Shown: positions 46,338 to 54,287 of the stretch, piece by piece | Numbering within the stretch: position 1 is the stretch's first letter | How the letters are laid out: every line of letters begins with the position of its first letter | Source: DASUPK01 sp963848955 | Lineage (GTDB): Bacteria > Actinomycetota > Thermoleophilia > Solirubrobacterales > 70-9 | Direction: 5' to 3' | Assembly: GCA_963848955.1 (NCBI GenBank) | Contig: CAWKFQ010000019.1 | Coordinates: forward strand, 1-64,000 | Length of the DNA stretch: 64,000 nucleotides | Translations under genes and position numbers: made by a program | Notes under the pieces: model-generated | Database searches by the model: none | What the model was told of the DNA's origin: nothing | What the model saw: the letters and a program-made list of their open reading frames with translations, nothing else

Positions 46338-46699
46338 TTCGTGATCAGGCTGTCCCGCTCGCCCACGAAGGTGCCGTCCTGGAGCTTGCCGGTGACGATC
46401 ACCTCTCGCCCGTCGCGGAACGGATCCGGAACCGTGCCGCTGTAGGTGACCGGGATCGGGTCGGTGCCGTCGCGGTCGGAGATCCGGAAGTCGAGCTGGT
46501 CGCCCGCGTGCTGGATCGAGCCGGGCACGACCTTGCCGGTCAGCTCATAGGTCCCACCCGGGTTCGACTGGAGCAGCTGCGAGGGCTCCTTGGCCTCGGT
46601 CGAGGCGCTGAACGACGTGTACACCAGTCCCGCCGCGAGCAGAACCGCGGCGGACAGCGCAATGACCAGCCGGATCTTTCGTTTGCGCGATGGATCCAC
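46292..46699 (-). CDS. ccmE: Heme chaperone CcmE, Cys-type variant
   Basis: 135-residue periplasmic-type heme chaperone. An N-terminal membrane anchor (RKIRLVIALSAAVLLAAGLV) precedes the OB-like CcmE domain (GGTYELTGKVVPGSIQHAGD, DFRISDRDGTDPIPVTYSGT, VPDPFRDGREVIVTGKLQDG). The heme-binding motif is normally HxxxY; here it is KCPSKF: a Cys replaces His, as in archaeal and Desulfovibrio-type CcmE (CxxxY), and Phe replaces Tyr. A GTG start at 46699 is used. It overlaps ccmF, the first genes of a minus-strand operon. Confidence 0.92.
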   Translation of the reverse strand: MDPSRKRKIRLVIALSAAVLLAAGLVYTSFSASTEAKEPSQLLQSNPGGTYELTGKVVPGSIQHAGDQLDFRISDRDGTDPIPVTYSGTVPDPFRDGREVIVTGKLQDGTFVGERDSLITKCPSKFTTTTPGQSS

Positions 46700-46744
46700 T
46701 GCAGCTGGGATTATCGCAAGCGACCTCTAGCATCGCACCCGCCC

Positions 46745-47476
46745 TTGGAGCCTCTCGAACCAGTCGTGATCCTGTGCGGTGGCCGGGGAACCCGGCTTCG
46801 CGAGCACGCGGAATCGATTCCCAAGGCGCTGGTTGAGATCGGCGGCCGGCCGATCCTCTGGCATGTGATCTCGATCTACAGCTCGCAGGGCTTCTCCCGC
46901 TTCCTGCTGCTCACGGGTTACAAGGGCGAGCTGATTGCGGACTGGGCCAGGCAGACCCCCTGGCGGGTCGGCGCCCGCGTCGATTGCCTGGACACCGGGG
47001 TCGACACCCCGACCGGCGGCCGGATCAAGCTGGCCGAGGACCGCATCGACGGGCCTTTCTCCGCTACCTACGCCGACGGGGTGGCCGACATCGACCTCTC
47101 GGCCCTCACCGCATTCCACCGCGAGCGTGACGCGCTGGCGACCGTGACTGTCGTGCGTCCCGAGCTTCAATTCGGCGTCGCCGAGCTCGATGACGAGGAC
47201 CGCGTTCGCGGCTTTCATGAGAAGCCCCGGGTCGACAGCTGGATCAACGGCGGGTTCTTCTGCCTCGAGCCGGGCGTGTTCGACTACCTGAGCGTGGACA
47301 GCGTCCTGGAGCGCGAACCACTGGAGGGGCTCTCGGCCGATGGGCAGCTCCGCGCCTATCGCCACCGGGGTTTCTGGGACTGCATGGACACCTACAAGGA
47401 CGCGGTGCTGCTCAACGATCTCTGGTCGTCGGGTGATCCTCCCTGGCGGGTCTGGGCAGAGGAGTCGGCTCTGTGA
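46745..47476 (+). CDS. NDP-sugar nucleotidyltransferase (glucose-1-P cytidylyltransferase-like)
   Basis: 243-residue GT-A-like nucleotidyltransferase. LCGGRGTRLREHAESIPKAL is the nucleotide-binding loop and PILWHVISIYSSQGFSRFLL, PFSATYADGVADIDLSALTA (metal-site Asp) and INGGFFCLEPGVFDYL are typical. The pattern is that of RfbF (CTP + glucose-1-P to CDP-glucose): residues VVILCGGRGTRLRE and the CDP-like DGVADIDL region fit. The next gene is a CDP-glucose 4,6-dehydratase-like enzyme starting within the last bases, supporting this. TTG 46745 is chosen as start; GTG 46766 would cut into the nucleotide loop strand. Confidence 0.85.
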   Translation: MEPLEPVVILCGGRGTRLREHAESIPKALVEIGGRPILWHVISIYSSQGFSRFLLLTGYKGELIADWARQTPWRVGARVDCLDTGVDTPTGGRIKLAEDRIDGPFSATYADGVADIDLSALTAFHRERDALATVTVVRPELQFGVAELDDEDRVRGFHEKPRVDSWINGGFFCLEPGVFDYLSVDSVLEREPLEGLSADGQLRAYRHRGFWDCMDTYKDAVLLNDLWSSGDPPWRVWAEESAL

Positions 47477-48447
47477 GGGCGCTGGTCACGGGGGCTCGGG
47501 GCTTCGCCGCGTCCTGGCTCGCCAAGGCTCTTCTGGAAGAGGGCGCGGAGGTGACCTCGATCGACCGCGATGGTGCCTCGCCCAGCGGCCTCGAGCTGCA
47601 GGGGATCGCGGGCGATGTGAACGACGTCGTCGCGGACCTCCGTGACTACGACTCGGTGCTCGATCTGCTGCGATCGGATCGGATCGACTCCGTCTTTCAC
47701 CTCGCCGCTCAGCCGATCGTGGGCGACGCCAACGCCTCCCCCCTGCCGACCTTCGAGACGAACATCGGGGGCACCTGGGTCTTGCTCGAAGCCTGTCGGG
47801 AGCTCGGCGTCGAGAGGGTCATCGTCGCCTCCTCGGACAAGGCGTACGGCCCCCACGATCAGCTGCCCTACACCGAGGACGCCGCGCTGCAGCCGATCTT
47901 CCCCTATGACGTCTCCAAGGCGGCGACCGACCTGATCGCGCGCAGTTACTGGCACACCTTCGGGCTGCCGGTCGCCGTGACACGCTTCGCCAACCTCTAC
48001 GGCGGCGGGGAGCGAAACTTCTCGCGCCTGATCCCCGAAACGGTCACGGCGGTGCTCGACGGACGCCGCCCAGTCATCCGCTCCGACGGCTCCCCCGAGC
48101 GCGACTTCCTCTACGTCGAGGACGCCGCCAGCGCGTACCTGGCGGTGGCCGAGGCGCTGGAGACGTCCGGGGTCGGCGGCGAGGCCTTCAACGCCGGCTG
48201 GGGCCGGCCGCATCCGGTCCGCGAGGTGATCGACCTGATCTGCGAACTGGGTCCGAACGACGTCGAGCCCGACTACCAGGGGACCGGCAACCCGCCCGGA
48301 GAGATCGACCGGCAGTACCTCGACTCGACCAAGATCCGGGAGCGGATCGGCTGGGAGCCGAAGGTCGGCCTCCGTGAGGGAATCAGTCGGACACTCGAGT
48401 GGTACGCCGCTCATCCGGACGTCCGTCCGACGGTCCGATCCGCTTGA
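47473..48447 (+). CDS. NAD-dependent sugar-nucleotide dehydratase/epimerase (CDP-glucose 4,6-dehydratase-like)
   Basis: 324-residue extended SDR. VTGARGFAASWLAKALLEEG is the NAD loop (TGxxGFxxxxL), then DRDGA at the end of strand 2, FHLAAQPIVGDANASPLPTF, VIVASSDKAYGPHDQL with the catalytic-triad Ser, YDVSKAATDLIARSYW (Y-x3-K) and RFANLYGGGERNFSRLIPET. SDKAYG and GGERNFSRLIP are typical of CDP-glucose 4,6-dehydratase (RfbG). It starts four bases inside the previous gene (GTGA), so they form a coupled pair making a 6-deoxy-4-keto sugar precursor. Confidence 0.9.
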   Translation: MRALVTGARGFAASWLAKALLEEGAEVTSIDRDGASPSGLELQGIAGDVNDVVADLRDYDSVLDLLRSDRIDSVFHLAAQPIVGDANASPLPTFETNIGGTWVLLEACRELGVERVIVASSDKAYGPHDQLPYTEDAALQPIFPYDVSKAATDLIARSYWHTFGLPVAVTRFANLYGGGERNFSRLIPETVTAVLDGRRPVIRSDGSPERDFLYVEDAASAYLAVAEALETSGVGGEAFNAGWGRPHPVREVIDLICELGPNDVEPDYQGTGNPPGEIDRQYLDSTKIRERIGWEPKVGLREGISRTLEWYAAHPDVRPTVRSA

Positions 48448-48751
48448 GGGCGAACTCGACCGCTCGTGCGGCGGGCCGGAACGGCAGCAGGATCCCCGCC
48501 GCCCTCCCACCGAACCCGGGGTAGTCCAGCTTCTCGAGGATGGCCTCGGCCTCACGCCGCTCTCGGGAGCTCAACCTGGAGGGCATGCCCCTCGACTTGA
48601 CCAGGAGCTCGCGTGCGCGGCGGCGCTCGTCACGGTCGAGACGTCGCCAGTGCCGATTGGCGATCCAGCCGACCTCGATCGCCGCCAGGACCCAGAGGCG
48701 TTCTGCGAGCCAGTGGCTGCGCCGTGCGATTCTGCGAGCAATACGTACCAG
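48383..48751 (-). CDS. Small Arg-rich helical protein, start unclear
   Basis: About 122 residues ending RRTTRVSD. The frame reads VRIARRIARRSHWLAERLWV, LAAIEVGWIANRHWRRLDRD, ERRRARELLVKSRGMPSRLS and EAEAILEKLDYPGFGGRAAG, LLPFRPAARAVEFALKRI. It resembles an actinobacterial family of small, charged helical proteins with a conserved N-terminal W-L-A-x-R-L. No ATG/GTG/TTG occurs in the frame before the only internal ATG at 48586; a CTG lies at 48751, immediately after tRNA-Gly. The 3' end overlaps the convergent dehydratase gene by 65 bp. Function unknown. Confidence 0.6.
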   Translation of the reverse strand: MVRIARRIARRSHWLAERLWVLAAIEVGWIANRHWRRLDRDERRRARELLVKSRGMPSRLSSRERREAEAILEKLDYPGFGGRAAGILLPFRPAARAVEFALKRIGPSDGRPDERRTTRVSD

Positions 48752-48753
48752 GA

Positions 48754-48826
48754 AGCGGCGGACGGGTTTCGAACCCGCGACCTCGAGCTTGGGAAGCTCG
48801 CGCTCTACCTACTGAGCTACCGCCGC
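48754..48826 (-). tRNA. tRNA-Gly (anticodon CCC)
   Basis: 73 nt. On the minus strand, acceptor GCGGCGG pairs with CCGCCGC, discriminator T. D arm GCTCAGTAGGTAGAGC, anticodon arm CGAGC-TTCCCAA-GCTCG with anticodon CCC, and T arm GCGGGTTCGAAACCCGT all fit. No CCA encoded. Confidence 0.95.
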
Positions 48827-48866
48827 AGAGCCGCCCAGTTTAGGTCCCGTCTTTAGCCTTCGCGGC

Positions 48867-49391
48867 ATGGGCACCAAGGGGATCGTCGTCTTGATCGGTG
48901 TGCTGGCTGTCGTGGGGCTGCTTGCCTACGGTCTGCTCACCAAGGGTGGTTCAACGGTCGCGGTGGGAGACCCCGCGCCCGACAAGCAGCTCTCCCGGCT
49001 AACGGGCAGCGGCAGCGGCGACATCGCCGACTATCGCGGGCGCTGGGTGCTGGTCAACTTCTGGGCCTCATGGTGCGCTCCATGCCGCTCCGAGGCCCCG
49101 GCCCTCGAGACCTTCCAGAACCGGCATGCGCAGCAGGGTTTCACCGTCCTCGGCATCAACCTCGACGACAACACTGATGACGCGGCCGCCTTCGTTCGGC
49201 GTTACGGGCTCACCTACCCGCAGCTTCGCGATGGGGATGGCAGCGACCGGCGCGACGCTTACGGCATGACCGGCTTCCCTGAATCCTTCCTGGTCGACCC
49301 GAGCGGGAAGCTGGCGCTGATCAGACGGGGCGCGGTGGACGAGAGCTATCTGACCGATCAGGTCGCGCCCCTGATCGAATCGCGCTCGTGA
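48867..49391 (+). CDS. TlpA/CcmG-like membrane-anchored thioredoxin
   Basis: 174 residues. Membrane anchor GIVVLIGVLAVVGLLAYGLL, then the AhpC/TSA-type redoxin: VGDPAPDKQLSRLTG, the active site VNFWASWCAPCRSEAPALET (WCAPC), and VLGINLDDNTDDAAAFVRRY with GFPESFLVDPSGKLALIRRG (the cis-Pro loop). It keeps apocytochrome cysteines reduced before heme attachment, CcmG/DsbE-like. TAGCCT lies exactly 7 nt before the ATG. The CcmH gene begins within the last 4 bp, confirming the role. Confidence 0.92.
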   Translation: MGTKGIVVLIGVLAVVGLLAYGLLTKGGSTVAVGDPAPDKQLSRLTGSGSGDIADYRGRWVLVNFWASWCAPCRSEAPALETFQNRHAQQGFTVLGINLDDNTDDAAAFVRRYGLTYPQLRDGDGSDRRDAYGMTGFPESFLVDPSGKLALIRRGAVDESYLTDQVAPLIESRS

Positions 49392-49840
49392 TCCGCCCCC
49401 TGCTCATCATGGGCACGATCGCGCTCCTCCTGTCGGGTCCGAGCTCGGCAATTGCGGCGGAGGCGCGGGCGTCCTTGCCCGACGTCGAGGACGAGGTGAT
49501 GTGCACGATCTGCGGGACGCTGCTTGCCGAGTCCGACTCCCCCCAGGCCGACCGGGAGCGGGCCCTGATCCGCAAGCTGATCGCGCAGGGCGAGGACAAG
49601 GACCAGATCAAGGACGCCCTCGTGGCGGAGTATGGCCCGCGCGTCCTCGCCACGCCGAGCGGGCACGGCTTCGACCTGCTCGCCTGGCTGGTGCCCGGCG
49701 TTGGAATCCTGCTCGCCGCCGGCGCAATCGGCTACTTCGCAGTCCGGAGAGTGGGCCGGCGACCAACGGACTCGGGGCCGGCACTCGACCCGGCCGAGCG
49801 CTCCCGCCTCGACGAGGACATGGCGCGTTACGACCTCTAG
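49388..49840 (+). CDS. ccmH: Cytochrome c maturation protein CcmH
   Basis: 150 residues. Signal peptide LIMGTIALLLSGPSSAIAAE, then the CcmH domain with the redox pair EVMCTICGTLLAESDSPQAD (LRCxxC-type, here C-T-I-C), RALIRKLIAQGEDKDQIKDA and LVAEYGPRVLATPSG, followed by a C-terminal membrane helix FDLLAWLVPGVGILLAAGAI. It reduces apocytochrome cysteines for CcmF. GTG start at 49388 overlaps the CcmG-like gene (GTGA). Confidence 0.93.
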   Translation: MIRPLLIMGTIALLLSGPSSAIAAEARASLPDVEDEVMCTICGTLLAESDSPQADRERALIRKLIAQGEDKDQIKDALVAEYGPRVLATPSGHGFDLLAWLVPGVGILLAAGAIGYFAVRRVGRRPTDSGPALDPAERSRLDEDMARYDL

Positions 49841-49844
49841 TACT

Positions 49845-50865
49845 TCAAAAGGCGTTGATCCGTCCTAGGCACCGACCCGCTGCGGCGAGCTGGTCGTGGA
49901 TCCAGCGGTACGTCTGCTCCAGCCCGTCCGCGAGCGGGATGGCTGGGCTCCCAGCCGAGCTCCGCTCGTGATCAGCGTGTTGTCGCTGTTGCGGCCGCGG
50001 ACGCCCTGCGGCGCGTCAGGTCGTAGCTGCGCGCTCGAGCTCGATGCCGGCGATCTCCTCGACGATGTCGACGAGCTGGTTGATCGTCACGAGCTCGGTC
50101 GCTGCCGAGGTTGATCGGCTCGTGACGTCGCTGTCCATGAGCGCGCTGCGTGCCGTCGACGCAGTCGTCGATGTACATGAAGCTGCGCGTCTGCTCGCCG
50201 TCGCCCCAGATCTCGATCTCGTGGCTTGCCCGAGCAGCTTCGCCTCGGCGACCTTGCGGCAGATCGCGGCCGGCGCCTTCTCGCGGCCGCCGTCGCAGGT
50301 GCCGTGCGGGCCGTAGACGTTGTGGTAGCGGGCGACGCGCGTCTCGAGCCCGAAGTCCTCGCGGAAGTGCCGGCACATCCGCTCGCGTGAACAGCTTCTC
50401 CCAGCCGTAGCCGTCCTCGGGCATCGCCGGGTAGGCGTCCGCCTCCTGCAGCGGCGTCGACGTCGGCGCGCGTCTGCTTGTCGGCGGCGTAGACGCACGC
50501 CGACGAGGAGTAGAAGAAGCGCTCGACGCCGGCGTCGCGCGGCGGCCATCAGCAGGTGCGTGTTGATCAGCACCGACAGCATGCAGAGCGGCCTTGTTGT
50601 TCTCGATGAAGCCCATGCCGCCCATGTCGGCGGCGAGGTTGTAGACCGTCGCTCGCGCCGGCGACGGCCGCTGCGGCAGGCCTCGCGTCGGCGCAGGTCG
50701 AGCTGCGAGGTTCTCGACGTCGTCGAAGCGCTGGTACCACTCGTCGAGCGGCTTGACGTCGACGGCGCGGACGTCGGCGTCCCTGCGGCGAGCAGGTCCG
50801 CGCACGAGGTGGCCGCCGATGAAGCCGCCGCCGCCGGTGACGAGGATCAGATCGTCGTCACTCAC
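49845..50865 (-). CDS. GDP-mannose-3,5-epimerase-like SDR (many indels)
   Basis: Extended SDR whose protein can be reassembled across roughly ten frame changes: MSDDDLILVTGGGGFIGGHL, DVKPLDEWYQRFDDVENL, VYNLAADMGGMGFIENNKA, SVLINTHLLMAA, LQEADAYPAMPEDGYGWEKL, RYHNVYGPHGTCDGGREKAP, IEIWGDGEQTRSFMYIDDCV, EPINLGSD, and LGWEPSIPLADGLEQTYRWI. The pattern (MGGMGFIE, GYGWEK, YGPxGTCDGGREKAP) is that of GDP-mannose 3',5'-epimerase. GTG 50865 follows GGGAGG. At least some changes are single-base insertions or deletions in short homopolymers, for example two within CTCGGGCAAGCCACGAG near 50240. Either a poorly sequenced stretch or a gene decaying by indels. Confidence 0.7.
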
Positions 50866-50899
50866 GTCAGTTCCTCCCGTGATCTGCCGGCGACAGCAA

Positions 50900-52543
50900 C
50901 TACATCCGCTCCGGCGCGGAGATCCCCAGCAGCCCCAGCGTTCGGGCGATCGTCCGCTTCGTGAGCAGGCAGAGGCCGAGCCTCGCCTGCTCCACGCCCT
51001 CGCCCTCGGCGCCCACCACCTGGCAGTCGCGGTAGAAGGCATGGAAGTCGCGCGCCGCCTCCATGCCGTAGGCGCAGAGACGGTGCGGCGCCCGGCGCTC
51101 CGCGGCCTCGGCCACCTCGTCGGGTAGCTCGCAGAGCCGCTTGATCAGGGCCCGCTCGGAGGGCTCGATCGGCGCCCCGGAGGCGTCGAAGTCCGCGGCC
51201 TGAGCGCGCTCGACCGCGTCCTCCCCCGCCTTGCGCAGGATGCTCGCGATCCGGGCGTGGGCGTACTGCACGTAGTAGACGGGGTTCTCGTTCGACGTCT
51301 TGCGGGCGAGCTCGAGGTCGAGGTCGACGGTCGTGTCGTGGCTTCGCTGCAGCATGAAGAAGCGAGCCGCGTCCGCTCCGATGTCGTCGATCAGCTCATC
51401 GAGGGTGACGAACTCCCCACGCCGCTTCGACATCTGGGCGCGCTCGCCCCCCTCCACGACGTGGACCAGCTGCATGATCGGCGTCTCCAGCACCTCGGGG
51501 TCGTAGCCCAGGGCCGCGAGCGCCGCCCGCAGCCGCGGCGGATAGCCGTGGTGGTCCGCGCCGAGGACATTGATCAGCCGATCCGCGCCGCGCTCGAGCT
51601 TGTCGCGGTGGTAGGCGATGTCTGAGAGGAAGTACGTCGAATCTCCGTCGGAGCGGATCAGGACGCGGTCCTTGTCGTCGCCGAATTCGGTGGTACGCAG
51701 CCAGGTCGCGCCTTCGCTCTCATAGATGTGACCGGCCTCCCGCAGCTCGGATAGCGCGCGGTCAACGGACCCGGACTCGTGGAGCGCGCGCTCGGAGGAC
51801 CAGGTGTCGTAGACGACGTTGTAGCGGCGGAGGGTCTCCTCGATCTGCTCGATCATCAGGGCCATTCCGCGCCGCGCCAGGGAGTCGAGGTCGCCGGCGT
51901 CGAGGCCCTCCTGCTCGAGTCTCATCGCCAAGTTCACGACGTAGTCGCCCTCGTAGCCCTCCTCAGGCACCGGCTCGCCCTTCATGCGCGCCGCGATCGA
52001 CTGGCCGAACAGGTCGATCTGGCCGCCGCGGTCGTTCATGTAGTACTCGCGCACCACGGGGTGGCCGGTGAACTCGAGCAGCCGGGAGACCGAGTCGCCG
52101 TAGGCCGCGTGTCGCCCGCTTGCCGCCGTCACCGGGCCCGTCGGGTTGGCCGACACGAACTCGACGTTGACCGTCTCGGTGACCTGGTCGGCGCCGGGCG
52201 GCCTGCCCAGCCGATCCCCCTGCTCGGCCAGCTCGCCCGCCGCGCGCCGGTACCAGGAGTCCGCCAGGAAGAGGTTGAGGAAGCCGGGACCGGCTACCTC
52301 GACCCGATCGACCGTCCCCTCCAGCGTCTTGCCGAGCTCCTCGGCGAGCTTCTCCGCGGTGCCTCGCGGTTGCTCGCCCAGGGCGGGCGCCAGCAGCATC
52401 GCGGCGTTGGTCGAGTAGTCGCCGAACTCGGGCTTGGGCGGCCGCTCGAGCGTCGGCTCCGAGATTGGGCGTTCGGCCCCATCGAGCAGCGACGTGGCCG
52501 CCGCCTCGACGGCCGAGCGCAGCTCTGTGACCGGGTCTGCCAT
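50900..52543 (-). CDS. argS: Arginyl-tRNA synthetase
   Basis: 547 residues, normal length. Class I synthetase charging tRNA-Arg: N-terminal additional domain (FGDYSTNAAMLLAPALGEQP), Rossmann domain, MSKRRGEFVTLDELIDDIGA (KMSKS-like, MSK), DALRY-type helix region and the anticodon-binding C-terminal domain (YAHARIASILRKAGEDA). The first signature, normally NPTGPLHVGHGRGAAYGD, reads NPTGPVTAASGRHAAYGD, so the HVGH tetrapeptide is replaced by TAAS while flanking residues are kept. TAGGCT lies 7 nt before the ATG. Gene frame is intact, so this is a genuine variant. Confidence 0.95.
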   Translation of the reverse strand: MADPVTELRSAVEAAATSLLDGAERPISEPTLERPPKPEFGDYSTNAAMLLAPALGEQPRGTAEKLAEELGKTLEGTVDRVEVAGPGFLNLFLADSWYRRAAGELAEQGDRLGRPPGADQVTETVNVEFVSANPTGPVTAASGRHAAYGDSVSRLLEFTGHPVVREYYMNDRGGQIDLFGQSIAARMKGEPVPEEGYEGDYVVNLAMRLEQEGLDAGDLDSLARRGMALMIEQIEETLRRYNVVYDTWSSERALHESGSVDRALSELREAGHIYESEGATWLRTTEFGDDKDRVLIRSDGDSTYFLSDIAYHRDKLERGADRLINVLGADHHGYPPRLRAALAALGYDPEVLETPIMQLVHVVEGGERAQMSKRRGEFVTLDELIDDIGADAARFFMLQRSHDTTVDLDLELARKTSNENPVYYVQYAHARIASILRKAGEDAVERAQAADFDASGAPIEPSERALIKRLCELPDEVAEAAERRAPHRLCAYGMEAARDFHAFYRDCQVVGAEGEGVEQARLGLCLLTKRTIARTLGLLGISAPERM

Positions 52544-52565
52544 GGATTGCAGCCTACGTGCCGCG

Positions 52566-52982
52566 CTAGAGGTGGTACGGCTCGCCGGCCAGGATCCTGG
52601 TGGCGCGGAAGAGCTGCTCGAGGAGCACCACCCTGGTGAGCTGGTGGGCCATCGTCTGGGGGCCGAGCGAGATGCGCTCGTCGGCCAGAGCCAAGGTGTG
52701 GCCGGAGAACCCCTCGGGCCCGCCGATCAGAAAACAGAGGTCCTGGGCGTCGATCCGCCTCTCCGAGAGCCAGCTCGCCCAGGCCTTGGAGCTCAATGCG
52801 CGGCCGCCGCGATCGAGCGCGATCACGTGAGACCGGCGCGGGATCCGGCCCTCGAGATTGACCTCGTCGCGGACCTCGATCACCTCCACCGGCTGGTGGC
52901 GCTGGAGCATCTTGCGGTAGTGGGCGTCGGCCTCGGCGAAGGGCGCCTTCACCTTGCCGACCGCAACCACGGTGACCTTCAC
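52566..52982 (-). CDS. rlmH: 23S rRNA pseudouridine-1915 N3-methyltransferase RlmH
   Basis: 138-residue SPOUT methyltransferase of the large-subunit helix 69. VTVVAVGKVKAPFAEADAHY, VIEVRDEVNLEGRIP, HVIALDRGGRALSSKAWASW, DLCFLIGGPEGFSGHTLALA (SAM loop) and the near-invariant C-terminal LGPQTMAHQLTRVVLLEQLF, RATRILAGEPYHL. Its start is four bases inside the end of the Ste24-like gene, but the two are separate proteins. A stop-to-start gap of 22 bp follows to argS upstream. Confidence 0.97.
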   Translation of the reverse strand: MKVTVVAVGKVKAPFAEADAHYRKMLQRHQPVEVIEVRDEVNLEGRIPRRSHVIALDRGGRALSSKAWASWLSERRIDAQDLCFLIGGPEGFSGHTLALADERISLGPQTMAHQLTRVVLLEQLFRATRILAGEPYHL

Positions 52983-54229
52983 GGGCGCTCGCCGCGCTCC
53001 CAGGCGAGAGCGGCGCCGATCCGATCGATCGCGGGAGGGTGGGTGCCGAAGACGAAGGTGAACGCTTCCGGCGGATCGGGGTCGGAGAGATTGCGGTCCG
53101 CGAGCTGCTGCTGCAGCTCGATCATGCCCTTGGGATCGTCGGTGAGCTGGAGCGCGAAGGTGTCGGCCTTCGCCTCGACGGCACGGGAGAGCTGATTCCC
53201 CACGATTCCGATCACGAAGGTGGTGGCGGCGATCGCGAGCGCGAACGCCGGGAGATAGGCCGGCTGGCCCGGCTCGGAGCCGCGCGGACGGGCGATCGCC
53301 GCCCCCATCCCCGAGATGAAGATCAGGGAGAGCGGCGTGATCAGGGCGACGAAGATCAGCCCGCGGCGAATGTCGGCGCCGTGCACGTGACCGAGCTCGT
53401 GGGCGACCACCGCGTTCCGCTCGCCCCGGTTCAGGTCCTTGAGAAGGGTGTCGTAGAGCACCACCCGCTTCGATGACCCGATCCCGTTGACGTAGGCGTT
53501 GATCGCCGTGGTCCGGCGGCTGGCATCCACCTCGTAGACATGGCCGACATCAACGTCCGCCCGGCGCGCGAGGTCGAGCACATCGGTGCGCGCCTGCCCG
53601 GGCGGCAGCTCCTTGAACTTGTTGAAGAGCGGCGCGATCACCACCGGCGCCAGCCAGGTGATGATCGCCGCGCCGGCCACGACGCCGACACTGCCCGGAA
53701 TCCACCAGCGCCGTCCGAAGCGGCGCATGAGCCAGAGCGCGAAGGTGCCGACGGCGCCGGCCAGGAGCGCGCCGATCACAGTCGCCTTACCCCAGTCGCT
53801 CAAGTAGCCGCCCAGCGATTGCGTCGAGAGCCCCACGTCCACCGAGCGCTCGTGCGCCCAGACGCCGAACGGGACGGTGACCACCGCGACGACCGCCGAG
53901 AGTCCTGCGGCCGCGGCCGCGCCCCCGAGGACGGGCCGGGCAGCGACGCGCTCGAGCGCGCGGCGGGTCACCGCCGGCCGGCCGGTCGCGAGCAGGACGA
54001 GCACTACCCCCTCGGCAACCAGGCTCCCGACGAGGATCAGCCGCTGGCCCGAGGCGTAATCGCGCGCCTTGGCCAGCTCTTCGTGTGAGAAGTAGGCGCT
54101 TTCGTCCGCGCGCACGGGCTGCTCGATGTCGCGCGGTCGCAGCAGCCAGGCGGCGGCCTCGGCGACGACCACCGCCGCGACCGCCGTGACTCCGAGGCGG
54201 ACCCAGGTGGGCGACGATCGGCCGGGCAC
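52979..54229 (-). CDS. Ste24-like M48 metalloprotease
   Basis: 416-residue membrane zinc protease. Six or more transmembrane helices flank the catalytic HELGH in RNAVVAHELGHVHGADIRRG; a later Glu in SRAVEAKADTFALQLT is the third zinc ligand. YVNGIGSSKRVVLYDTLLKD and the N-terminal arrangement resemble CAAX protease 1/Ste24. It degrades misfolded membrane proteins or processes prenyl-type peptides; no prenylation enzymes are visible. TATCGT lies 6 nt before the GTG at 54229, chosen over a longer start that would overlap the divergent phosphoesterase gene. Confidence 0.93.
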   Translation of the reverse strand: MPGRSSPTWVRLGVTAVAAVVVAEAAAWLLRPRDIEQPVRADESAYFSHEELAKARDYASGQRLILVGSLVAEGVVLVLLATGRPAVTRRALERVAARPVLGGAAAAAGLSAVVAVVTVPFGVWAHERSVDVGLSTQSLGGYLSDWGKATVIGALLAGAVGTFALWLMRRFGRRWWIPGSVGVVAGAAIITWLAPVVIAPLFNKFKELPPGQARTDVLDLARRADVDVGHVYEVDASRRTTAINAYVNGIGSSKRVVLYDTLLKDLNRGERNAVVAHELGHVHGADIRRGLIFVALITPLSLIFISGMGAAIARPRGSEPGQPAYLPAFALAIAATTFVIGIVGNQLSRAVEAKADTFALQLTDDPKGMIELQQQLADRNLSDPDPPEAFTFVFGTHPPAIDRIGAALAWERGERP

Positions 54230-54287
54230 CCGCCTACGATAGACGGCCGTTTCTGGGCGCCCAGGCGCCGACCACCACTCCCGCCCC

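Noticed and set aside
48754..48826. Genomic island at tRNA-Gly
   Set aside because: No integrase, attachment-site duplication, phage gene or base-composition change was found around the tRNA.
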